From Flavobacteriaceae bacterium GF1 (GTDB lineage: Bacteria > Bacteroidota > Bacteroidia > Flavobacteriales > Flavobacteriaceae): a stretch of DNA of 64,000 nucleotides. The position numbers and the translations under genes were made by a program. Shown piece by piece: positions 8,734 to 16,668 of the stretch. The notes below the pieces were generated by a model. It saw only the letters and a list, made by a program, of their open reading frames with translations, made no database searches and had not been told where the DNA came from. Position 1 is the first letter of the stretch, and every line of letters begins with the position of its first letter. The stretch spans positions 1 to 64,000 of the forward strand of contig WNKP01000003.1 of the NCBI GenBank assembly GCA_009797885.1, written 5' to 3'.

Positions 8734-8742
8734 TCCTGATTA
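8720..8742. promoter_or_regulatory. Second, half-conserved iron-box-like site at the hmuR start
   Basis: The left arm TTATTTAGACT (8720-8730) is an exact copy of the consensus half-site. The right arm (8732-8742) matches only about 6 of 11 positions. The exact half overlaps the first codons of hmuR (Met-Ser-Leu-Asn-Lys on the minus strand). It may be a second, weaker repressor contact or a coding coincidence. Confidence 0.4.
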
Positions 8743-8751
8743 AATTTGACA

Positions 8752-8803
8752 CAAATATATAGTTTATTTTGAATCAGTCTAAATAAGAATAATTTTAATT
8801 TTC
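8752..8803. promoter_or_regulatory. Divergent hmuR / DUF6607 promoters with iron-box-like operator
   Basis: The operator is at 8764-8786: left arm TTATTTTGAAT, centre C, right arm AGTCTAAATAA, with 9 of 11 arm positions paired. For hmuR (minus strand) the -7 box TATATTTG is at 8759-8752, so the operator spans the -12 to -33 region. For DUF6607 (plus strand) a TTTG at 8768-8771 and a TAATTTTA at 8790-8797 fit a TTTG-N18-TAnnTTTG promoter. One bound regulator could therefore block both directions. The same palindrome occurs at 14075 and 21354. Confidence 0.7.
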
Positions 8804-8838
8804 ATTTTAACAATACGAACAAAACAATCATCAACAGT

Positions 8839-9774
8839 ATGAAACGAGTACACCTAATTTCTGCCTTGGCACTCCTATTTATTATGGTTGTGCAGGCACA
8901 GGATAAAAAGGAAATGGACAAAAAGGCCATCAAAAACATGTGTGGTTGCTTTGAAGTTACCTTCAACTTTGCCGAAACCTTTAATTACAGTCAGGATTCT
9001 TTGTACAAGCCTTCCCAAACCAAAGTGGACAAGGGATTGGAATGGGCCCAACTGGTCACCGATACGGATGATAAGGTTGTCATTCAACACATTCTTCAAG
9101 TGGGCAACCCAGCCAAACCCATGATCGTAAAGCACTGGAGACAGGACTGGTTGTATGAAAACACCGATTTATACGTCTATAATGGGGACAACAACTGGAC
9201 CTTTGAAAAAAAGGAAGCCAACGACGTATCCGGGCAATGGACCCAAAAAGTATTTCAGGTTGATGATAGTCCCCGGTATGAAGGCAGTGCCACCTGGGTC
9301 CATGTAGATGGCAAGAGCTATTGGGAAAATACCACTCCTGCACCCCTTCCGAGAAGGGAATACACAAAACGTGCGGATTACAATATCACTATGAGGGGGA
9401 ATCGCCATGAAATCACCTCGGAAGGATGGGTCCATGATCAGGATAATGCCAAAGTCATGAGAAAAGAAGGTGAAGCGGATTTTGTTTTGGCCAAGGAGAA
9501 GGGATACAATACTTATGTAAAAGTTTCGGATGAAAGATGTCAGGCTGCAGCCGATTGGTGGGTGGAGCACTATGACAAATGGGTCACGGTCCGTTCCAAA
9601 TGGGATGAGGTTTTTGCCCGTAATATCGACTTGACCCTAAAGGAAAAAGTGAACAATAAAGTATTGTATAAGCACCTTTTTGATGAGGAAATGGTGAAAA
9701 AAGAGGATATCGCCAATGTGATAGAATCTTTTGTGGCCAAGGAAGCCATGGGCGACGCTTCAAAAAGTAAATAG
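8839..9774 (+). CDS. DUF6607 family periplasmic protein
   Basis: A 311-residue secreted protein with a signal peptide (MKRVHLISALALLFIMVVQA) and one DUF6607 domain over nearly the whole length. Family features visible are NMCGCFEVTFNFAETF, the KHWRQDWLYEN segment, WTQKVFQVDD and PRREYTKRADYN. An early CGC (near residues 35-37) could be redox-active or ligand-binding. The family has no established activity, but it recurs next to heme and iron uptake genes. Here it starts a four-gene plus-strand unit divergent from hmuR, sharing the operator at 8764-8786. A role in handling imported heme in the periplasm is inferred from context. Confidence 0.75.
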   Translation: MKRVHLISALALLFIMVVQAQDKKEMDKKAIKNMCGCFEVTFNFAETFNYSQDSLYKPSQTKVDKGLEWAQLVTDTDDKVVIQHILQVGNPAKPMIVKHWRQDWLYENTDLYVYNGDNNWTFEKKEANDVSGQWTQKVFQVDDSPRYEGSATWVHVDGKSYWENTTPAPLPRREYTKRADYNITMRGNRHEITSEGWVHDQDNAKVMRKEGEADFVLAKEKGYNTYVKVSDERCQAAADWWVEHYDKWVTVRSKWDEVFARNIDLTLKEKVNNKVLYKHLFDEEMVKKEDIANVIESFVAKEAMGDASKSK

Positions 9775-9775
9775 G

Positions 9776-11266
9776 ATGCGAGCTAGAGTATTGCCATTGA
9801 TTGGTTTCCTTTTCACGTTGTCCCTTGTCGCCCAAGAGAATGTTTTTCTACAGCGGGATTTTTGGAAAGGAAATCCATCCATTGCCGAAGTTGAAGCAGC
9901 CATTACGGCGGGAAATGATGTTGCGGAACTGAATGAAAACATGTTTGATGCGGTGAGCTATGCCTTTATTGAACGCGTGGACAATGCCACGATCAAGCAT
10001 CTGCTGGGCAAAAAGGGGAATGCGGTGGATAAAATCACCCATGATGGCCGAACCTACATTTTCTGGGCTGCCTATCGTGACAATCTGGAAATGATGCAAT
10101 GGTTGGTGGATAGGGGTGCCAAAGCAAACATTGAGGATGCCCATGGCTATACCGTGCTAAATTTTGCCGCGGTAACCGGACAGACCAATCCAAAATTGTA
10201 TGACTTTCTCTTAAAGCATCAAGCCAATATCAATGCGACCAATCATAGTGGTGCCAACGCACTTTTATTGGTTTCCTCCTTTGCCAAAAATTTTGATATC
10301 CTCAACTATTTTGTGGAAAAGGGGTTGTCCCTGGACAGTGTGGATGAACATGGGAATGGAATTTTCCAATATGCCGCCAAGGGGGGGCATATCCCCCTTT
10401 TGGAAGCCTTGATAGCAAAGGGGGCAGTATATAAAATCACCAATACGAAAGGTGAAAATGCGCTTTTTATGGCAGCTCAAGGAACCCGTGGCCAACAGCA
10501 TGGCAAGGCTGTTTTTGAATATCTGGAAGGATTGTCCCTTAAAACGGGATTGGTGAATGAGGAGGGCAAAAATCTTTTGCACCTGATATCGGGACGGAAT
10601 ACAAATGAAGACCTTTTTCACTATTTGATTGCAAAGGGGTTGGATGTCAATTTGCAGGACGGCGACGGGACCACTCCTTTGATGAACGCTTCCCGCGGCA
10701 ATGGTTTGGAGGTGGTAAAGCTCTTGGGGGAATACGTTGAAGATATCAATGTACAGGACAAAAAGGGGCGTTCGGCCCTGGCCTTGGCGGTTTCAAGAAA
10801 CCGTCCGGAGGTCGTGAAATTCCTTTTGGAACAGGAAGCAGATGTTTCCGCAATCGATAAGAGTGGCAATACGCTGGCATATTACCTCATGCAAAGCTAT
10901 AACGCAGGAAACCCAAAGGACTTCGAAACCAAATGGGAACTATTGAAGGCGGCCGGTTTAGGGTTGAATGACCTGCAACATGACGGAAATTCGTTGTTAC
11001 ATCTTGCGGCCAAAGCAAACAACCTTCCCCTGCTAAAACGTTTGGAGGAATTTGGCATGGATATCAACCAAAAAAATGATGAGGGCAATACCGCATTACA
11101 TTTGGCCGCCATGTCCACGGGAAATACCGAAATTCTGAAATATCTCATTGACCAGGGCGCGGACGTGAGCCTAAAAACCGATTTTGAGGAAACCGTTTAC
11201 GATTTGGCCAGGGAAAACGAGTTGCTCCAACAACAGGAAGAACAACTGAATTTCTTAAAATTGTAA
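9776..11266 (+). CDS. Secreted ankyrin-repeat protein
   Basis: A 496-residue protein with a signal peptide (MRARVLPLIGFLFTLSLVAQ) and about ten to eleven ankyrin repeats filling the mature chain. Well-kept copies read DGDGTTPLMNASRGNGLEVV, KKGRSALALAVSRNRPEVV and DEGNTALHLAAMSTGNTEIL. The start was set at ATG 9776, one base after the DUF6607 stop, because it gives a clean signal peptide. An upstream in-frame ATG at 9731 lies inside the previous gene. Periplasmic ankyrin proteins usually act as binding scaffolds, sometimes with heme or catalase partners. The partner here is unknown but probably is encoded in the same operon. Confidence 0.85.
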   Translation: MRARVLPLIGFLFTLSLVAQENVFLQRDFWKGNPSIAEVEAAITAGNDVAELNENMFDAVSYAFIERVDNATIKHLLGKKGNAVDKITHDGRTYIFWAAYRDNLEMMQWLVDRGAKANIEDAHGYTVLNFAAVTGQTNPKLYDFLLKHQANINATNHSGANALLLVSSFAKNFDILNYFVEKGLSLDSVDEHGNGIFQYAAKGGHIPLLEALIAKGAVYKITNTKGENALFMAAQGTRGQQHGKAVFEYLEGLSLKTGLVNEEGKNLLHLISGRNTNEDLFHYLIAKGLDVNLQDGDGTTPLMNASRGNGLEVVKLLGEYVEDINVQDKKGRSALALAVSRNRPEVVKFLLEQEADVSAIDKSGNTLAYYLMQSYNAGNPKDFETKWELLKAAGLGLNDLQHDGNSLLHLAAKANNLPLLKRLEEFGMDINQKNDEGNTALHLAAMSTGNTEILKYLIDQGADVSLKTDFEETVYDLARENELLQQQEEQLNFLKL

Positions 11267-11284
11267 CAAAAAAGCAGAATTTGG

Positions 11285-11770
11285 ATGAAGACTTTTTTTA
11301 GGTATGCACTGGGCGTACTTTTTCTGGGATTACTCGCATTCACCCAGGCTCCAGAAACAGTGAACTACAAATGTATGATCCAACTGATCAATTATGAGGG
11401 CGAAGGGGCCTATGTAGTAGTGTCCATTTTGGACGGAGAAGGAAACTATGTGGAAACCCTTTATGTGCAAGGCGATGATAATGAGTGGTATCGTGATATT
11501 GAGGAATGGTGGAAAAACCTTTATGGAATACGAAGGCCGAATATTGATGCCATAGTAGGTGAGACAGTGACCGGAGGGCAACGCAAAATGACCGTTTTAA
11601 AGATTCCACAGGACAAAATCGATACAGGCTACACCATCCGATTCGAATCGGCCGTGGAGGATCAGGAATATTATGCTGATGATGTGGAGTTTGATTTGAC
11701 TTCAGAGAATTTAACCTCCAAAATGGAAGGCAAAGGTTTCATCCGCTATGTTCGGATGATTCCGCAATAA
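11285..11770 (+). CDS. DUF2271 family periplasmic protein
   Basis: A 161-residue secreted protein with a signal peptide ending near FTQA (residue 22) and a DUF2271 domain: YVVVSILDGEGNYVETLYVQ, EWYRDIEEWW and a KIPQDKID turn before a beta-rich end. DUF2271 proteins are small periplasmic proteins often encoded beside PepSY-TM proteins, as here: the next gene starts 12 bases later and is a PepSY reductase. The pair may form a periplasmic ligand-binding plus membrane electron-transfer module. The biochemical role of DUF2271 is not established. Confidence 0.75.
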   Translation: MKTFFRYALGVLFLGLLAFTQAPETVNYKCMIQLINYEGEGAYVVVSILDGEGNYVETLYVQGDDNEWYRDIEEWWKNLYGIRRPNIDAIVGETVTGGQRKMTVLKIPQDKIDTGYTIRFESAVEDQEYYADDVEFDLTSENLTSKMEGKGFIRYVRMIPQ

Positions 11771-11782
11771 TCCCCTGAATCT

Positions 11783-13984
11783 ATGACCATCTCTATCTGG
11801 AGGTACAGTCATTTAACATTGGCCCTGGTTTCGGGCCTTTTTTTGGTTTTGGCCTCTGTTACGGGTATTATCCTGGCTTTTGAACCCATGCAAAGTGCCG
11901 TAAAACCCTATCGGCCGGAGGAACTCTCCAAAATCTCCCTCGCGGAAAGCCTGGCCGCTTTGCAGGAGGAATATGATGAGGTCCTTACTCTGGAAATTGA
12001 CGCCAATGACTTTTTGATTGCCAATGTGGTCAACAAAACAAGAGATAGCGAGACCATTTATGTGCATCCGTTAACGGGGAAGAAATTAGGAAGACCGGAA
12101 CCGCAATCCCCTATTTTTCAATTTACCACCAATCTACACCGCTCCTTGTTTTTGAAAGGGGTAGGGCGCTTTTTTGTGGGATTGGTCTCCTTTTTGTTGT
12201 GCCTAATTGCCGTTACGGGATTGCTCCTGATCATCAAAAGGCAGGGTGGCCCCACAAAACTCTTTTCAAAGGTTCAAAAAGACTATTTTGAATTGCGGTA
12301 CCATGTATTGCTGGGGCGATGGTTTTTGCTTCCTATTCTCATTGTGGCTGCTACTGGAGTGTATTTATCTGCAGAGAAGTTCTCCTTGCTCCCAGCCACG
12401 AAAGTCACCCACGGACCAGTGGAACCTGAAACCGATGTGGATATATCGATAGCACCGAAAGACCTCTCCTTGTTTCAGGACATCAAATTGGATGAGGTAC
12501 GTTCGGTCACCTTTCCATTTTCGGCCTTCCCGGAAGACTATTTTGAACTCTCGTTGAGCAATAGGGAACTTTTTGTGCACCAATACACGGGGGAAATCAT
12601 AAGTGAACAACCTTATCCTTTTACTTTTTTGGCCAGTCAATTGAGTCTGGCCCTTCATACGGGCCAAGGTTCCATACTTTGGTCAGTGGTGCTGCTACTG
12701 GCAAGTACGTCCATCCTATTTTTTTGCTATTCCGGATTTGTGATGTGGCGGAAGCGATTAAAGAATTCCAAGGTTACCTTGACCAAAAAGGATAAGGACC
12801 AATGCAGCCATATCATTTTGGTCGGTTCCGAAACAGGGATGACCTATGCCTTTGCAAAAACCCTGGAAGAAGGCCTTGAAAAAGCAGGAAAAAGTGTTTT
12901 CGTTTCGCAAATAAATGACTATTCCACCTACCAGAAAGCGGAACACATACTCTTTTTAACCGCCACTTATGGTGAAGGCGAAGCCCCTACCAATGCCAGA
13001 AACATCAAGGGGCTATTGGAACTGGTGCAATCTGAAAGACCTTTAAAGTACAGCGTTGTGGGTTTTGGATCGTTGACCTACCCCAATTATTGCCAGTTTG
13101 CCATTGATTTGGACAATCTTTTGGCTGCGCAGCTCAACTTTACTGCCGTTGTGCCCTTATATAAAATCAACAACCAATCTTTTGAAGCCTTTCAGGATTG
13201 GTCAAAACAATGGGGAAAGGCCACGGGGACAAGGATTCAGATGGTGCCTCCAAAAAAGAAGGCGGGGAGGATACCACCCAAATCTTTCGAAGTGGTCAAA
13301 AAAACCGAATTGAATGGGGACGATACCTTTCTTCTGCACCTTAGACCATTGAATAAAGTTAAATTTCAATCCGGGGATTTGTGGGAGTATGTCCCGGATG
13401 AAGACAGGATTCCCAGATGGTATTCCATTGCCAAATACAAGGACGAAGTGGTTCTGAGCATTAAAAAACATGGGTTTGGGATTTCGTCCGCCTTTTTGAA
13501 TGGGGTTGTGGAACATCAAAGCTTGGAAGCGGGAATCAAAAGAAACCTCGACTTTCACTTTCCCAAATATGCTCCGGCCATCGTATGCATTGGAAACGGT
13601 ACCGGGATTGCGCCTTTTTTGGGGATTATGGATGAAAACCATAAAAAGATTCCAATTGAGCTGTACTGGGGAGGGAGGACAAAGGATTCCGTAACCCTCT
13701 ACAAGGAGTACTTGGACGAGGCGTTGCGCACCAAAAAACTGACGGATTTCCATCTGGCGTTATCCCAGGAAGAAAAGGGCAAAATATATGTACAACGACT
13801 GTTGGAAATGGATGCAAAAAAACTTGCCCAAAAACTCGAATCAGGTTGTGTTTTCATGATCTGTGGTTCCATGGCCATGCAGAATGCCGTCCTGGAGGTT
13901 TTGGAAGGATTGGCAGCCACCATACTTCGAAAATCCCTTAGCGAATTTGAACATAACGGCCAATTGAAGATGGATTGTTACTAA
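11783..13984 (+). CDS. PepSY-TM / flavodoxin / NAD(P)H reductase fusion
   Basis: A 733-residue inner-membrane flavoprotein. The N-terminal ~330 residues carry PepSY-TM helices (near 10-30, 115-150, 175-195 and 295-320) around periplasmic PepSY segments. A flavodoxin-like FMN domain follows from about 340 (VGSETGMTYAFAKTL, TATYGEGEAP). A ferredoxin-NADP-reductase module comes next, with the FAD motif RWYSIAK near 545 and the nucleotide motif GNGTGIAPFLG near 605; the chain ends KMDCY. The order matches sulfite-reductase flavoprotein or P450-reductase chains joined to a membrane anchor. NAD(P)H electrons would cross FAD and FMN to a periplasmic acceptor. With the surrounding iron genes, reduction of ferric chelates or heme iron is the most likely job. 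It is the last gene of the unit. Confidence 0.85.
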   Translation: MTISIWRYSHLTLALVSGLFLVLASVTGIILAFEPMQSAVKPYRPEELSKISLAESLAALQEEYDEVLTLEIDANDFLIANVVNKTRDSETIYVHPLTGKKLGRPEPQSPIFQFTTNLHRSLFLKGVGRFFVGLVSFLLCLIAVTGLLLIIKRQGGPTKLFSKVQKDYFELRYHVLLGRWFLLPILIVAATGVYLSAEKFSLLPATKVTHGPVEPETDVDISIAPKDLSLFQDIKLDEVRSVTFPFSAFPEDYFELSLSNRELFVHQYTGEIISEQPYPFTFLASQLSLALHTGQGSILWSVVLLLASTSILFFCYSGFVMWRKRLKNSKVTLTKKDKDQCSHIILVGSETGMTYAFAKTLEEGLEKAGKSVFVSQINDYSTYQKAEHILFLTATYGEGEAPTNARNIKGLLELVQSERPLKYSVVGFGSLTYPNYCQFAIDLDNLLAAQLNFTAVVPLYKINNQSFEAFQDWSKQWGKATGTRIQMVPPKKKAGRIPPKSFEVVKKTELNGDDTFLLHLRPLNKVKFQSGDLWEYVPDEDRIPRWYSIAKYKDEVVLSIKKHGFGISSAFLNGVVEHQSLEAGIKRNLDFHFPKYAPAIVCIGNGTGIAPFLGIMDENHKKIPIELYWGGRTKDSVTLYKEYLDEALRTKKLTDFHLALSQEEKGKIYVQRLLEMDAKKLAQKLESGCVFMICGSMAMQNAVLEVLEGLAATILRKSLSEFEHNGQLKMDCY

Positions 13985-14074
13985 ATCAATTCTGAGGTCT
14001 TCAATCCAAAGGATAAAAATTCGTTTTGTGAACCGGTAATCGCATACTACTTAAATCCTCCATTATTAAAAATA

Positions 14075-14158
14075 TTATTTAAAATAAGTCTAGATAAAGT
14101 TTGTATTTGGGGGCGGCTTGGATATCTTTGCCCGGTTACATCTAATCAATCTAAATAA
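14075..14158 (+). promoter_or_regulatory. Promoter and iron-box-like operators of the DUF4856-imelysin-carboxylase operon
   Basis: The operator at 14075-14097 has left arm TTATTTAAAAT, centre A and right arm AGTCTAGATAA. Just after it is a textbook Bacteroidota promoter: TTTG at 14100-14103, 19 bases, then TATCTTTG at 14123-14130. A second, weaker site lies past the start of transcription: right arm AATCTAAATAA at 14148-14158, left arm 14136-14146 with 6 of 11 matches. Two sites around one promoter suggest strong repression. Confidence 0.7.
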
Positions 14159-14168
14159 ACTTAAATAA

Positions 14169-15386
14169 ATGAAGAAGTTTTTTTTGCCCTTGTTGTTAGT
14201 TACCCTGATTTGGTCCTGTTCGGATGATGATGATAATGATGACATCACTATCGATCCGGACTTTACGGTGCCTGCCACCTACGTTTTTGAACGCAACGGG
14301 GAATCCACAGTTAGCTTTAGCGGGCAAACTACGCGTTTGTTGATGGCTAGTGAAATCCTTTCAAAATTAAGGGACAATACATCAACAGCGGCAGAAATAG
14401 ATGCGGCTTTTGGCCACCAGCAGGGTACGGAGAATTTCAGTGATGCGGATTTAAATGCTTCCGATAAGCAGATCCGAAACAAAACTGCTGGCTCCTATTA
14501 TTTCAGCCAAGTGGCACCATCCATGACTTCAGTTACCATTAAAGCAGATTTTGATGGGTATATTACCGAACAGGTTGAGGATGTATTTCCTTTTTGGAAC
14601 GAAGTAGCTACCGAAGGCAATGCGGGCCAATTGCCCGATGGCTCTTCAACACGTTACGTAAACGGAAGGGGACTGGAACTGGATCAAGCCTTTATCAAGG
14701 GTTTGACCGGCGCTTTTGTAGCAGATCAAATCGTTAATAACTATACCAATCCCAACCAGTTGGCGCAATTTGAGGACGATAATGATAATGAGGTTATCGT
14801 TGATGGCCAGAACTACACGGATATGGAGCATGACTGGGATGAGGCCTATGGTTATTTCTTTGGTGTAGTGGATAATAGTGAAAATCCAATAGCCGACATA
14901 GATGCCGTTGATGATAATCCCGATGAATTTTTGGCTAAATACCTGGATAATGTTGAGGCGAATTTTCCAGGTATTGCCCAAGATATTTTTGATGCTTACA
15001 AAGCAGGGAGAACCGCTATTCTAAATAAGGATTACGATGCGCGTGATGCTCAAGCCGATATCTTACGGGAAAAAATTGCCATGCTGGTTGCGGTAAGGGC
15101 AATTCATTATCTCAAAGCAGGTAAAGCTGGTTTAGATGGTACGCAGCCCGGTACTACCTTCCACGATTTATCTGAGGCATATGGGTTTATTTACAGTTTG
15201 CAGTTTTTAAGAACGCCCGGTACCGCTGCAGCGTTCTATTTCTCAAGGGATGAGGTTTTAGGATATTTGGATACCATTTACAATACACCAACCAATGGTT
15301 TCTGGAATGTGACCGCGGATAATCTGGATACAGTTGCTGAAGCAATTGCTGCCAAATTTTCTTTTACCGTTGCGGAGGTAGACTAA
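14169..15386 (+). CDS. DUF4856 surface lipoprotein
   Basis: A 405-residue lipoprotein. The lipobox ends at Cys17 (LIWSC) and is followed by SDDDD, the acidic signal that sends lipoproteins to the cell surface in Bacteroidota. The mature chain is a DUF4856 domain: an early YVFERNGESTVSFSGQT strand region, a helix with RLLMASEIL, and a conserved AFIKGLTGAFVADQIVNNY segment. DUF4856 is all-helical and related in arrangement to imelysins, and an imelysin is the next gene. The chain is rich in Asp and Glu. Its ligand is unknown; metal or metal-chelate capture is inferred from the neighbours and from the operator upstream. Confidence 0.85.
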   Translation: MKKFFLPLLLVTLIWSCSDDDDNDDITIDPDFTVPATYVFERNGESTVSFSGQTTRLLMASEILSKLRDNTSTAAEIDAAFGHQQGTENFSDADLNASDKQIRNKTAGSYYFSQVAPSMTSVTIKADFDGYITEQVEDVFPFWNEVATEGNAGQLPDGSSTRYVNGRGLELDQAFIKGLTGAFVADQIVNNYTNPNQLAQFEDDNDNEVIVDGQNYTDMEHDWDEAYGYFFGVVDNSENPIADIDAVDDNPDEFLAKYLDNVEANFPGIAQDIFDAYKAGRTAILNKDYDARDAQADILREKIAMLVAVRAIHYLKAGKAGLDGTQPGTTFHDLSEAYGFIYSLQFLRTPGTAAAFYFSRDEVLGYLDTIYNTPTNGFWNVTADNLDTVAEAIAAKFSFTVAEVD

Positions 15387-15429
15387 TTCTTGAGTGTCAT
15401 GGGACCATTGTAAACGCTATAAACTGGAT

Positions 15430-15473
15430 AAACAAAGGATGCAATATATTTACGGCTTGCATCCTTTGTTTTT
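15430..15473 (+). terminator. Internal hairpin between DUF4856 and imelysin genes
   Basis: A perfect 15-bp stem (15430-15444 with 15457-15471; arm AAACAAAGGATGCAA) with a 12-base loop, then a short T run (15471-15473). The next start codon is at 15502. It can act as a partial terminator or as an RNA-stabilising 3' end, giving more DUF4856 than downstream product. Confidence 0.65.
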
Positions 15474-15501
15474 GACGTGTTTTAATTATAAAAAGAATGT
15501 T

Positions 15502-16668
15502 ATGAACAGAAGATTTTTTTGGACCTTACCCGTATTTCTGGCCCTTTTCATTTGGGCCTGTTCTTCAGATGGTACGGATGATACAAATGGAGGTGCTGAT
15601 GATGATTTAGGTTTGACCGATGACGATGGGGCATCGGTAACTTTTGAAAGGGGGGTGATGTTGGCCAATTGGGCCGATAATATCATAATTCCGTCTTACA
15701 ATGGATTTTTAACAACTTTTGCCTCATTTAAAGCGGAATTTGATACCTTTCAAAACGACAGGAACGAAGCGAACTTGACAAACTTAAGACAAACGTGGAT
15801 AGCTGCGTACAAAAGCTGGCAATATGTTTCCATGTTTGAAATAGGACCTGCGGAAGAAGATGGGCTACGCTTGAACATCAACACTTATCCAACGGATTTT
15901 GAGTTGATAGATAGCCATATTGCCAATGGATCCTACAACTTTGAATTGCCTTCCAATAGGGATACCAAAGGGTTTCCTGCCCTGGATTATCTGTTCAGTG
16001 GTATTGCGGATTCCGATGCGGAAATTGTAGCGATGTATACGGATCCAACCACGGGTGATGCCCATATCACCTATGTTCAAGATGTGATGGACGACATCGA
16101 GACCAGGGTAACCAGTGTACGTGATGCCTGGCAAAATGGGTATCGCGATACTTTTGTGGAAAATGATGGTGCATCGGCCACGGCTTCCGTAGATCGTTAC
16201 GTAAATGATTTTATATTTTACTATGAAAAGTTTTTAAGGGCTGGTAAAATGGGTATTCCATTGGGTGTTTTTACGGGCACTGTGGCACCCCAGACCATTG
16301 AGGCCTTTTATAGTGAAGGGTTGAGCAACGAACTATTTCTTGAAGGACTGGATGCGGTACAAGGGTTTTTTAATGGAAAACACTTTGGATCGGCTCAGAC
16401 CGGGGAAAGCCTGGCGTCCTATCTCCAAAATCTAAACACGCTTAAAGACGAAGAAGCACTGGACGAGCTCATCAATGTGCAGTTCAATACGGCACGGGAT
16501 AGGGTTTCTGCTTTGGGTGCCTTTAAAACTGAAATTGAAAATAATGACTCACCCACCGCTATGTTCCTGGCTTATGATGAAGTACAAAGAGCAGTTCCCC
16601 TTTTAAAGGTCGATATGGTTTCCGCAATGAGCATTAGCATTGATTTTGTGGATGCCGACGGTGATTAA
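15502..16668 (+). CDS. Imelysin-family (M75-like) iron-associated lipoprotein
   Basis: A 388-residue lipoprotein with lipobox FIWAC (Cys20). ATG 15502 was chosen because it gives the lipoprotein signal; the longer frame to 15394 would include the hairpin at 15430. The imelysin fold is visible as two helical halves, with EIGPAEEDGLRLNINTYPTD and TKGFPALDYLFSG. At the family's GxHxxE position this protein reads GFPALD, so His is replaced by Pro and Glu by Asp. It is therefore an IrpA-like variant, unlikely to be a peptidase. Imelysins are iron-regulated surface or periplasmic proteins thought to help iron uptake. Its stop overlaps the next start (TAATG). Confidence 0.85.
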   Translation: MNRRFFWTLPVFLALFIWACSSDGTDDTNGGADDDLGLTDDDGASVTFERGVMLANWADNIIIPSYNGFLTTFASFKAEFDTFQNDRNEANLTNLRQTWIAAYKSWQYVSMFEIGPAEEDGLRLNINTYPTDFELIDSHIANGSYNFELPSNRDTKGFPALDYLFSGIADSDAEIVAMYTDPTTGDAHITYVQDVMDDIETRVTSVRDAWQNGYRDTFVENDGASATASVDRYVNDFIFYYEKFLRAGKMGIPLGVFTGTVAPQTIEAFYSEGLSNELFLEGLDAVQGFFNGKHFGSAQTGESLASYLQNLNTLKDEEALDELINVQFNTARDRVSALGAFKTEIENNDSPTAMFLAYDEVQRAVPLLKVDMVSAMSISIDFVDADGD

